DNA from: Bacteroidales bacterium
GTDB lineage: Bacteria; Bacteroidota; Bacteroidia; Bacteroidales; UBA932
Length of the DNA: 6,688 bases
NCBI GenBank assembly: GCA_017509375.1
Contig: JAFWPT010000135.1
Span: 1-6,688 of the forward strand
Reading direction: 5' to 3'
Positions 1-4,740 of the stretch are shown piece by piece (positions within the stretch are counted from its first letter, which is position 1; every line of letters begins with the position of its first letter). A program made the translations under genes and the position numbers. Below the pieces are notes generated by a model, which saw only the letters and a list, made by a program, of their open reading frames with translations, was not told the DNA's origin and ran no database searches.

Positions 1-5
1 AATAA

Positions 6-97
6 GGTGACGCCGCCTCGCATTACGCGGCTCGGCGGCTACGGCTCGCCGCTGCGGGGGGCTCTGCTAAATGGCCCTCCTCGCGGCGGCCGTCACC
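6..97. repeat. GC-rich element bounded by a short inverted repeat
   Basis: Positions 6-17 (GGTGACGCCGCC) are matched in inverted orientation by 85-97 (reverse complement GGTGACGGCCGCC, one extra base). The interior is extremely GC-rich and can form further stems, for example GCGGC at 27-31 with GCCGC at 48-52. Just outside the right arm, the 10-mer TCACCAACCA occurs at 93-102 and again at 115-124. No coding region fits. The element lies immediately beyond the premature end of the Bro-N gene, so it may be a small non-autonomous element, a palindromic intergenic repeat, or the edge of something starting left of the window. The inverted repeat is seen directly; mobility is inference. Confidence 0.45.
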
Positions 98-134
98 AAC
101 CACAAATGTCACAATCACCAACCATTTTTGTCAA

Positions 135-668
135 TTATACCAGGATAGCGTAGTCCTTCTCCTTTTCTATACCTCTTGCCTTCCATTCATCAGTCAGTTC
201 TTTACGCATCCGGATGGATTGGAGCTGCTGGTTAATCCAGCCCTCGGAATAGCCTTTTGCCCGGTAATAATCTGCACCTCGCAAGATAGCCAGTTCCGGA
301 TCTTGAATCTCATCAAGGCGCTCACTTGCCACCTGGGCAATCCACTGTTTGAATTGCTCTTCCTTGGGGGACGGAATTGATTGGATGAGTCTGAAAAGTT
401 GTTGCTGGTCAGCGACATCCGTCTGGCGCATCTTGCCGTCGGCGGATAGTAATTTCAACCGGTTACAATTTGTAACCGTTTCATTTCCCTCATTCTTTAG
501 TCTATTCTTCAGCACTTTCCAATAATTCCTTGCCGCCTGATAATCCGTGCTGTCAGTCAGCGCAGCAACTACATCAATAATTGAGAAATACCATTTCTCT
601 TCTTCCTCGCTCCACGCGGTTCTAATCTTTCTTTCTCCGAATAGCTGGAGAGCTTCCTTCGTACTCAT
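135..668 (-). CDS. Bro-N domain protein (prophage antirepressor-like), C-terminally truncated
   Basis: 177 aa, starting at the ATG at 668 (MSTKEALQLFGERKIR). The ORF could begin further upstream at 719, but that would run through the promoter. The N-terminal half has the Bro-N pattern: IRTAW followed by acidic residues, WYFSIIDVVAALTDS and ARNYWKVLKNRLKNEGNE. It then has the VTNCNRLKL, DGKMRQTDVAD and LFRLIQSIPS signatures that I know from a Bacteroidales Bro-N family. Such proteins usually continue well past the DEWKARG motif; here translation stops soon after it (EKEKDYAILV), so the C-terminal part appears missing. The role is probably DNA-binding or regulatory, as for phage antirepressors, but is not demonstrated. 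A decayed second copy of its 5' end lies at 5315-5409. Family assignment is confident; whether the product is functional is not. Confidence 0.75.
   Translation of the reverse strand: MSTKEALQLFGERKIRTAWSEEEEKWYFSIIDVVAALTDSTDYQAARNYWKVLKNRLKNEGNETVTNCNRLKLLSADGKMRQTDVADQQQLFRLIQSIPSPKEEQFKQWIAQVASERLDEIQDPELAILRGADYYRAKGYSEGWINQQLQSIRMRKELTDEWKARGIEKEKDYAILV
460..478. repeat. 8-bp inverted repeat inside the Bro-N gene
   Basis: CGGTTACA (460-467) and TGTAACCG (471-478) are perfect inverted arms around three bases. They lie in the codons for the conserved residues VTNCN, so protein conservation is a sufficient explanation. The arms contain TTACAA, which also occurs in the palindrome upstream of the same gene. 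Confidence 0.35.
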
Positions 669-684
669 ACAAAACCATTTTCTA

Positions 685-715
685 CAAATATAGCTGACAT
701 AACCAGTAATTCCAA
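685..715 (-). promoter_or_regulatory. Bacteroidota-type promoter of the Bro-N gene
   Basis: On the minus strand a TTG (713-715 in plus coordinates) is followed after 20 bases by TATATTTG (685-692), a perfect TAnnTTTG -7 box. Start codon 668 is 17 bases beyond the -7 box, giving a short 5' leader. The same arrangement is partly conserved in the decayed second copy at 5375-5404. Confidence 0.7.
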
Positions 716-716
716 G

Positions 717-736
717 CAATTACAAGCTTGTAATTG
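717..736. promoter_or_regulatory. perfect 20-bp palindrome abutting the -33 element, likely operator
   Basis: CAATTACAAG is followed directly by CTTGTAATTG, a perfect 20-bp palindrome one base upstream of the -33 TTG of the Bro-N promoter. The position suits an operator or activator site, possibly for autoregulation by the Bro-N protein. The palindrome is seen directly; its role is inferred. Confidence 0.5.
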
Positions 737-784
737 TTAGGAAATGTCGATTATTCTTCTAATGGATTTAGGATCTGGCAGAAA

Positions 785-833
785 CTTATGTACCTCCCAT
801 TTTCTTTCCAATCCCTCCATCAAAAGGTTCGAG
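785..833. repeat. dispersed repeat, copy 1
   Basis: This stretch aligns without gaps to 1478-1526, with about three quarters of positions identical by eye. Shared blocks are CTTATGTA at the left end and CCATCAAAAGGTTCG (817-831) near the right. On the minus strand an open frame reads NLLMEGLERKWEVHKF, comparable to NLLMEGLNRLWKIHKV in copy 2. It is either a repeated intergenic element or a fragment of a coding sequence; I do not recognise the source. Confidence 0.55.
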
Positions 834-855
834 AATTGTCCCGTTAGAGGCACTG

Positions 856-882
856 GACAGGCTGGCAATCTGCCAGCCTGTC
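856..882. repeat. perfect 12-bp hairpin
   Basis: GACAGGCTGGCA (856-867) pairs perfectly with TGCCAGCCTGTC (871-882) across a 3-base loop. The stem is strong, but neither side has a long T run, so it is not a classical intrinsic terminator. It could belong to a structured RNA or a repeat element together with the inverted repeat at 927-1028. Confidence 0.65.
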
Positions 883-926
883 TTCGTATACCCTCGGGGG
901 AGCGCTGCTGCCGGCGCAGGTCCCCA

Positions 927-1028
927 GCCGAGTGACGCTACCGGTCCAGGGGACGGCACCTATATGAGCGAAAACGGCCATTTTTGCTTACATCGGTCCA
1001 CGAAAACAGCAGGGTATCGTCACTCAGC
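927..1028. repeat. long imperfect inverted repeat enclosing further stems
   Basis: The left arm 927-942 (GCCGAGTGACGCTACC) matches the reverse complement of 1013-1028 (GCTGAGTGACGATACC) at 14 of 16 positions. Inside it, 968-974 (GCGAAAA) pairs with 981-987 (TTTTTGC), with one G-T pair, and CGGTCCA occurs directly repeated at 942-948 and 994-1000. No convincing protein is encoded here. With the hairpin at 856-882 it fills most of the gene-free stretch 737-1173. It may be a structured non-coding RNA, a palindromic repeat element or a decayed mobile-element end. Only the pairing is certain. Confidence 0.5.
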
Positions 1029-1121
1029 ATCGCGAGCGTCTTTTTAAATGATTTCTACTACTTTCAAAATGTAGGCAGTTGGTATCAATTTGCTAACAAC
1101 TCAGAAGACTAACGATTATTC

Positions 1122-1151
1122 TTGATTATTAAAAACGGTTTTGTATATTTG
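1122..1151 (+). promoter_or_regulatory. Bacteroidota promoter of the antitoxin gene
   Basis: TTG (1122-1124), then 19 bases, then TATATTTG (1144-1151) is an exact match to the TTG-N19-TAnnTTTG arrangement used by the Bacteroidota primary sigma factor. Transcription should start around 1156-1160, about 15 bases before the ATG at 1174. Confidence 0.8.
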
Positions 1152-1166
1152 TACATTATAATGTAC
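1151..1166. promoter_or_regulatory. 16-bp perfect palindrome, probable antitoxin operator
   Basis: GTACATTA followed by TAATGTAC is a perfect 16-bp palindrome that begins at the last base of the -7 box and covers the expected transcription start. A dimeric regulator bound here would block initiation. Phd/YefM-family antitoxins commonly autorepress through such palindromes, so this is the best candidate operator. Binding itself is inferred. Confidence 0.7.
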
Positions 1167-1173
1167 TTGCACT

Positions 1174-1410
1174 ATGGTCGTTATTAGTTCCGCCGAGTTG
1201 AGAGGCAATATGAAAAAGTATCTGGATATTGCCAGGAGAGAACAAGTCCTTATCCAGAGAGGTAAAAATGAGACTTTTGTCTTGACTGCCCAACAGAATC
1301 CAGTTGAGTATGATTTGGCACGTGCCGTTACCGTCGATGAAGTGATTGCAAAGGTGCGTGAAGGATTAACCGAAATGTTTGAAAAGAAAGAGGCCGGGAT
1401 AGTGAAGTAG
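1174..1410 (+). CDS. Phd/YefM-family type II antitoxin
   Basis: 78 aa. The N-terminal segment VVISSAELRGNMKKYLDIARREQVLIQRGKNETFVLTAQ has the length and pattern of the Phd/YefM DNA-binding fold: a strand, an 'S-x-x-E-L-R-x-N' helix, a helix ending in 'I-A-R', then a 'V-L-I-Q-R-x-x-x-x-x-F-V-L' hairpin. The charged C-terminal tail (about 50-78) would normally wrap the toxin. In this family the antitoxin neutralises a RelE/ParE-type or Doc-type toxin and represses its own operon. Start choice is clear: ATG 1174 lies just after the promoter and operator. Its partner downstream is reduced to a 20-codon stub, so it now appears to be an orphan. The symbol is left empty because the subfamily is uncertain. 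Confidence 0.8.
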   Translation: MVVISSAELRGNMKKYLDIARREQVLIQRGKNETFVLTAQQNPVEYDLARAVTVDEVIAKVREGLTEMFEKKEAGIVK

Positions 1411-1411
1411 A

Positions 1412-1474
1412 ATGAGGGTGTTGTTTCTTCCGGAAGTCAGCAAACAATTCGTCGAGCTTGCTGAGATTCTGTAA
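1412..1474 (+). pseudogene. truncated type II toxin gene (RelE/ParE-like N-terminus only)
   Basis: An ATG one base after the antitoxin stop opens a frame encoding MRVLFLPEVSKQFVELAEIL and then a TAA at 1472-1474. The start 'MRVLFLPEV...F..L...L' resembles the first strand and helix of RelE/ParE-fold toxins, and the position is the one a cognate toxin occupies. Such toxins are usually about 85-110 aa, so roughly four fifths is absent. No continuation was found in other frames downstream. The break lies within a few bases of the dispersed repeat copy beginning at 1478. Toxin family is inferred from a short N-terminus and context. Confidence 0.6.
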
Positions 1475-1477
1475 AAC

Positions 1478-1526
1478 CTTATGTATTTTCCATAATCGGT
1501 TTAAACCTTCCATCAAAAGGTTCGGG
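1478..1526. repeat. dispersed repeat, copy 2
   Basis: Gapless partner of 785-833. It contains CTTATGTA at 1478-1485 and the identical 15-mer CCATCAAAAGGTTCG at 1510-1524. It lies between the truncated toxin frame (ending 1474) and the 3' end of the lipoprotein gene (1545). It therefore marks the breakpoint of the toxin gene. Confidence 0.55.
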
Positions 1527-1544
1527 ATTCTTAACAAGATCGTC

Positions 1545-2033
1545 CTAGAGCCTGATGCTCTCTCCTGCGGAGACGTTGCGGACTCTTTTGAGGAGGATAA
1601 ATTCGTTGACGGTACCGAAGTCCCTCTCGTAAGACATTGTAAGCTTGACTTCGTTCTTGTCCTTGGTGGGGTTGTATTCGACATTCCACGGGCCGCCAAG
1701 GTGGGAGTTGAGAAACAGCACAGTCTTTCTATCGCTTATACTTACCTCTTCCGAGTCGCCGAGAAGCATCTTGGTCATGGAATTCTTGGCAAGCTCGTTC
1801 CAGATGTAATTAACGGTCAGACTGCCGGGAACCCATTCCTGGTCCGTAATCATTCCATCGATCAGAAAACCTTTGGTTTGATTGTATTCTCCGTCTATGC
1901 GCAGATTGTAGGAGTCGATTTTCCACAGGGTCCCGGAAATTTCGGCTTTCTGGCTTTTGCCCAGGCCAAAACAGGAGCAGCAGGCGACAATCAGTACGGC
2001 TGCCGAAACAAGAAGACTGAAGTTCGGTTTCAT
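1545..2033 (-). CDS. exported lipoprotein of unknown function
   Basis: 162 aa from ATG 2033 (MKPNFSLLVSAAVLIVACCSC). The frame is open up to 2177, but only this start gives a proper signal peptide: positive N-terminus, hydrophobic stretch, then a lipobox-like IVAC with further cysteines. It is predicted to be exported and lipid-anchored in the envelope. The mature part is rich in predicted beta structure (SGTLWKIDSYNLRIDGEYN, WNVEYNPTKDKNEVKLTMSYERD, VNEFILLKRV), which could suit a small beta-barrel or lipocalin-like fold. I do not recognise a family. It is divergent from the sigma-factor operon, with 219 bases between starts. Its 3' end runs toward the dispersed repeat. Confidence 0.7.
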   Translation of the reverse strand: MKPNFSLLVSAAVLIVACCSCFGLGKSQKAEISGTLWKIDSYNLRIDGEYNQTKGFLIDGMITDQEWVPGSLTVNYIWNELAKNSMTKMLLGDSEEVSISDRKTVLFLNSHLGGPWNVEYNPTKDKNEVKLTMSYERDFGTVNEFILLKRVRNVSAGESIRL

Positions 2034-2059
2034 ATTGATGATGCGATTGGTTGTTGGTT

Positions 2060-2071
2060 TTATAATTATAA
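2060..2071. promoter_or_regulatory. AT-rich 12-bp palindrome upstream of the lipoprotein gene
   Basis: TTATAATTATAA is a perfect 12-bp palindrome 27 bases upstream of the lipoprotein start, in a very AT-rich patch. It could be a regulator site, but simple AT composition makes chance plausible. No clear TAnnTTTG box was found for this gene. Confidence 0.25.
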
Positions 2072-2205
2072 GAAAAAAATATAAATACACCAAGCCCTGC
2101 CGGCCATCGAAAGCAACAGCGAGCGGGGGCCTCAGGGCATTAAATTTGTAAAAAAGGCCTCTCCCAGGCATTAACAAAACAGCCGGTCATCCGTCTTACA
2201 GATGT

Positions 2206-2231
2206 GCCGCTTGAGAGCGCGCTGTAGCGGC
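2206..2231. repeat. short hairpin upstream of the DUF4252/sigma operon
   Basis: GCCGCT (2206-2211) pairs with AGCGGC (2226-2231), with the self-complementary AGCGCGCT inside. It lies 22 bases before the operon's first ATG. It is not followed by a T run, so it is not a terminator; it may lie in the leader or near the promoter. No convincing TAnnTTTG promoter was found between it and the ATG. Confidence 0.3.
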
Positions 2232-2252
2232 GGGTTATTTAACTGATTGATT

Positions 2253-2759
2253 ATGAAGCGTTTTTTACTGCTATTATGCATTATGATTCCTTGTATGTCC
2301 TGCATGGGGACTCAAGGTAAGGCGGCGGGTACGTCCCGCATTTCTACAACCATTTCCGAGTGCCGTCAATACGAAGGCGCAGATTATCTGAAGCTGGGAC
2401 GCCTTGCGACAGGCGCCATAAAAGGTGTCGTGCGTGTGGCCGGAATAGAAGATCCCGATGTGAGTGAGGCAGTCGGCCTGCTGAGCGACATCCGGGGTCT
2501 TACTGTCTTTAGTTACGATGATTGTTCCGAGGCGGACAAGGCCAGCATAAACCTCAAGCTTACAAATGCCCTATCAGATTTGGAAGTGCTGATGGAAGCC
2601 AGCGACTCAGGAGAAAAAGTAAGAATCTATGGCTCTTATGACGAGCGTTCCGACAAAGTCAGCGACTTCGTGTTATATGCGCCGTCGGAATCTGCACTGA
2701 TCTGCATAAAGGGTTCCGTGTCGATGGAAACCATAGCCAGGATTGCATCCGATGACTGA
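2253..2759 (+). CDS. DUF4252 domain lipoprotein (first gene of sigma operon)
   Basis: 168 aa from ATG 2253 (MKRFLLLLCIMIPCMSC). A TTG two codons earlier is in frame, but the ATG gives a standard signal peptide. Cys17 in CMSC is the likely lipidated residue, so the protein should be anchored in the envelope. The mature part matches the DUF4252 pattern: a YLKLGRLATGAIKGVVRVAG segment, LLSDIRGLTVFSYDDCS, then LEVLMEASDSGEKVRIYG and a C-terminal sheet ending in ETIARIASDD. DUF4252 proteins are common in Bacteroidota and have no established biochemical role. It is paralogous to the gene at 3620-4102: compare EASDSGEKVRIYG with EAKDSGEVVRMYT. Its stop overlaps the sigma-factor start by 8 bases (ATGACTGA), implying translational coupling. 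It may be part of, or a target of, the signalling unit. Confidence 0.8.
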   Translation: MKRFLLLLCIMIPCMSCMGTQGKAAGTSRISTTISECRQYEGADYLKLGRLATGAIKGVVRVAGIEDPDVSEAVGLLSDIRGLTVFSYDDCSEADKASINLKLTNALSDLEVLMEASDSGEKVRIYGSYDERSDKVSDFVLYAPSESALICIKGSVSMETIARIASDD

Positions 2760-3231
2760 ATCCCTGTTCCATAAAGACTATCTCCCGCTGGCAGAAACCC
2801 TCTACCGGATTGCCTACTATATGCTGGAGTCCGGGATGGAGGCCGAAGATGCCGTACAGGAGTTGTATCTTAAGCTGTGGGAATCCAGGGACAGCCTCGA
2901 CGGGATCAAGCTTCCGAAGGCCTACGCCATCAGGCTGCTGAAGAATATTTGTATAGACAGGATAAGGAAGGCCGGGCACGAGTGTTTCCCCGAAGAACTT
3001 CCCCAGACCGGATTCTCTCCGGCTCCTGATGATACCTTCGATGCCAAGACACGTCTCAACAAGGTCCTGGAGGCCGTCAAGGCCCTACCCGAACGGCAAC
3101 GTAAAGTGCTCATCCTGCGGACCGTCGATGGCTTGTCTTACGAAGAGATAGCCGAACGGACAGGAATGAATTATCTCACTTGCCGCGTACTGCTTTCGCA
3201 GGCCCGGACAAAAATAAAACACATAGTATGA
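2752..3231 (+). CDS. ECF-type RNA polymerase sigma-70 factor
   Basis: 159 aa. ATG 2752 sits inside the end of the preceding gene; a TTG start at 2743 is possible but less likely. Region 2 spans about residues 12-75 (ETLYRIAYYMLES, AEDAVQELYLKLWES, KAYAIRLLKNICIDRIRK), with the typical 'A-E-D-A-V-Q-E' and 'I-C-I-D-R-I-R' signatures. Region 4 spans about 102-157 (LEAVKALPERQRKVLILRTVDGLSYEEIAERTG, then LSQARTKIK), the helix-turn-helix that reads the -35 element. No region 3 or C-terminal extension is present, as expected of an ECF factor. It directs RNA polymerase to a regulon probably including its own operon. Its stop overlaps the next start as ATGA, so it is co-translated with its probable anti-sigma factor. 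Confidence 0.93.
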   Translation: MTESLFHKDYLPLAETLYRIAYYMLESGMEAEDAVQELYLKLWESRDSLDGIKLPKAYAIRLLKNICIDRIRKAGHECFPEELPQTGFSPAPDDTFDAKTRLNKVLEAVKALPERQRKVLILRTVDGLSYEEIAERTGMNYLTCRVLLSQARTKIKHIV

Positions 3232-3617
3232 AAAGGATACAAGACATAGAGATACTGCAGGACGAAGAGTTGGAAATGGCTGCCCTGAAAGAGGATATAG
3301 CGATTCCCGCTGGTCTGGAAGAGCGTGTCAAGGCCGCGATTGCTGCAAAAGAAACCATTAAGCCCAAGGCCGGACCGGTCCGGTGGATACCTTATGCTGC
3401 CTTTGCAGTTGCTGCAGGAATTGCTGCAGTGGCCATTATTCAACACAATGGATACGGCAAGCTTCAGGATACTTACGACGATCCCTATCTTGCATACGCC
3501 CAGGTTGAGGCGACATTCCAAAAAATATCGGACAAAATGGCCATCGGAGTGGACATGGCTGCCAAAGCGGAGCAGGCCGCCGAAAAGCCGATGGAAATAA
3601 TCAATAAAATAAAATAA
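3228..3617 (+). CDS. putative single-pass membrane anti-sigma factor
   Basis: 129 aa, starting at ATG 3228 in the ATGA overlap with the sigma gene. The N-terminal ~52 residues are charged and cytoplasmic in type (IEILQDEELEMAALKEDIAIPAGLEERVKAAIAAK). A single transmembrane helix spans about 53-71 (WIPYAAFAVAAGIAAVAII). A short periplasmic tail of about 58 residues contains a predicted amphipathic helix (VEATFQKISDKMAIGVDMA, AEQAAEKPMEIINKIK). Size, topology and position directly after an ECF sigma gene fit an anti-sigma factor that holds the sigma factor at the membrane. It lacks the HxxxCxxC zinc motif of ZAS-type anti-sigmas. The role is inferred from context and topology, not from a recognised domain. 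Confidence 0.65.
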   Translation: MKRIQDIEILQDEELEMAALKEDIAIPAGLEERVKAAIAAKETIKPKAGPVRWIPYAAFAVAAGIAAVAIIQHNGYGKLQDTYDDPYLAYAQVEATFQKISDKMAIGVDMAAKAEQAAEKPMEIINKIK

Positions 3618-3619
3618 TC

Positions 3620-4102
3620 ATGAAACGTATAGCCATAATTGCAGCACTGCTGCTCGCAAGCATATTCTCCTTTGCCCAGACAGGTAAAAGCATTTATCAA
3701 AAATATTCCGATGCCGAAGGTGTCAGCGCCGTGTACATTTCACCGGCAATGTTCAAGCTCATCGGCAAGATTCCAGACCTTCACGTTGAAGGTGAAGATG
3801 TCAACCTGGCTCCGATAATCCAATCTCTTTCAGGTCTTTACCTGATCGACAGCGAGAATCCGGCCATCAACACTGAACTCAAAGCCGAGGCCGCGAAGTT
3901 TGTAAAGGCCGGCCGGTACGAGCTCCTGCTCGAGGCCAAGGACTCTGGCGAAGTGGTAAGAATGTACACGGTTGGCACCGAGGCGGTAGTCAACGGCTTT
4001 GTGATGATTGCCGATGAAGGGGACGAATCTACATTCATCTACCTTGACGGCAAGATGAACCGTGATGACCTTGAGACCCTTATCGCAGAAAAGATGAAGT
4101 AA
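3620..4102 (+). CDS. DUF4252 domain periplasmic protein (second paralogue)
   Basis: 160 aa, starting 2 bases after the anti-sigma stop. The signal peptide MKRIAIIAALLLASIFSFAQ has no lipobox cysteine and a likely signal peptidase I site after FA (residue 19), so this paralogue should be released into the periplasm or beyond. The mature protein has DUF4252 features: YQKYSDAEGVSAVYISPAMFKLIG, LAPIIQSLSGLYLIDSE, then YELLLEAKDSGEVVRMYT and a closing strand FIYLDGKMNRDDLETLIAEKM. It is the last gene of the operon. It may act as the sensor, ligand or effector end of the sigma/anti-sigma system; no function is known for the family. Confidence 0.85.
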   Translation: MKRIAIIAALLLASIFSFAQTGKSIYQKYSDAEGVSAVYISPAMFKLIGKIPDLHVEGEDVNLAPIIQSLSGLYLIDSENPAINTELKAEAAKFVKAGRYELLLEAKDSGEVVRMYTVGTEAVVNGFVMIADEGDESTFIYLDGKMNRDDLETLIAEKMK

Positions 4103-4129
4103 GCCTGGCGTTAGATCCGGTGTTTTCAC

Positions 4130-4137
4130 TATCTTCG
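4130..4137 (+). promoter_or_regulatory. possible -7 element giving a near-leaderless transcript
   Basis: TATCTTCG matches TAnnTTTG at all but one position and ends 4 bases before the ATG at 4142. Transcription starting about 5-8 bases downstream would place the 5' end at or very near the start codon. No good TTG lies 19-20 bases upstream, so the promoter is only partly supported. It would separate the next two genes from the sigma operon, whose last stop is only 39 bases before this ATG. Confidence 0.45.
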
Positions 4138-4141
4138 CACT

Positions 4142-4423
4142 ATGGATTCATTATTGCCATTCCAGCACACAAACAGACCGGGTTTCTGGTTCGGGCTCGT
4201 GGATTTCTGCACTTTTGGATTGTTCTTCCTGTTTTATATGCCTCTGAGCGGCCTGCAGGATGAGCTGGACTATATTCTGGGGCGGAAAACACCTTATACA
4301 TCCTGGTGGCACATGTTCGGCTGGAATACTTTCGGCGTCCTGCTGCTTGGCCCCGCCGTTGCCACCGGCCGCTTCTTCGACACGTTGAACAAGATAGAAA
4401 GAAAACTGAATACTGAATTATGA
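4142..4423 (+). CDS. small two-helix membrane protein, DUF4234-like
   Basis: 93 aa. Two hydrophobic helices are visible, about residues 14-36 ([23 protein letters not shown]) and 58-75 ([19 protein letters not shown]). They are joined by a short polar loop containing [17 protein letters not shown] and followed by a charged tail ([14 protein letters not shown]). The 'G-F-W-F-x-L-x-x-x-x-T-F-G-L-F-x-L-Y' pattern of the first helix recalls DUF4234-type proteins, but this is a weak resemblance. Its stop overlaps the next start as ATGA (4420-4423), so it is translationally coupled to the YbjQ-family gene. Function unknown. Confidence 0.75.
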   Translation: MDSLLPFQHTNRPGFWFGLVDFCTFGLFFLFYMPLSGLQDELDYILGRKTPYTSWWHMFGWNTFGVLLLGPAVATGRFFDTLNKIERKLNTEL

Positions 4424-4740
4424 TTCTTACTACCACCCCTGCCATAGAGGGCAGGACAATCACGGAGTACAAAGGTGTCGTTTTCGGAGAGGTCATCTCC
4501 GGTGTCAACTTTCTGAGGGATTTTGCTGCCAGCATCCGCAATATAGTCGGAGGCAGGAGCGGTTCTTACGAAGAAGAACTAATCACCGCACGCTCGCAGG
4601 CCATGCAGGAAATGTCGGACCGGGCGAGCCGGCTTGGCGCCGATGCCGTCGTGGGGATTGACATCGATTATGAAGTTCTCGGCGAGAACAACGGTATGTT
4701 GATGGTAACCGCATCAGGCACAGCTGTCAAACTGGGCTGA
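4420..4740 (+). CDS. YbjQ/UPF0145 family protein
   Basis: 106 aa, almost exactly the length of E. coli YbjQ (107 aa). Family signatures are clear: [27 protein letters not shown] at the N-terminus, a central helix rich in R, A and M ([19 protein letters not shown]), and [16 protein letters not shown] near the C-terminus. The fold is a small alpha/beta domain that forms ring-like oligomers in solved homologues; the old label 'heavy-metal binding' is not backed by a demonstrated function. It is coupled by ATGA to the small membrane protein upstream, suggesting the two act together. Its last 27 bases overlap the 3' end of the flavin reductase gene on the other strand. Confidence 0.9.
   Translation: MILTTTPAIEGRTITEYKGVVFGEVISGVNFLRDFAASIRNIVGGRSGSYEEELITARSQAMQEMSDRASRLGADAVVGIDIDYEVLGENNGMLMVTASGTAVKLG

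Noticed and set aside
1..134. rRNA or tRNA fragment in the GC-rich left end
   Set aside because: I could not find conserved rRNA motifs or a tRNA cloverleaf; the GC-rich pairing is explained by the inverted repeats.
744..935. 63-aa plus-strand ORF upstream of the antitoxin
   Set aside because: It runs through the dispersed repeat and the perfect hairpin, has biased arginine/cysteine-rich composition, and matches no family I know. It is better explained as chance openness of repeat DNA.
785..1526. CRISPR array or transposon ends formed by the two repeat copies
   Set aside because: There are only two diverged copies about 690 bases apart, in the same orientation, without regular spacers, terminal inverted repeats or a transposase.
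1328..1699. 123-aa minus-strand ORF
   Set aside because: It overlaps the antitoxin, the toxin remnant and the end of the lipoprotein gene, and has no recognisable domain. Only its middle part (the dispersed repeat) is of interest, and that is reported as a repeat.
1458..2084. 208-aa plus-strand ORF
   Set aside because: It is antisense to the lipoprotein gene, which has a good signal peptide and lipobox. No signal or domain is visible in the plus-strand translation.
2147..2174. Possible minus-strand terminator (GCCT...AGGC followed by T's)
   Set aside because: The stem is only 4 bp and no minus-strand gene lies to its right within range to be terminated.
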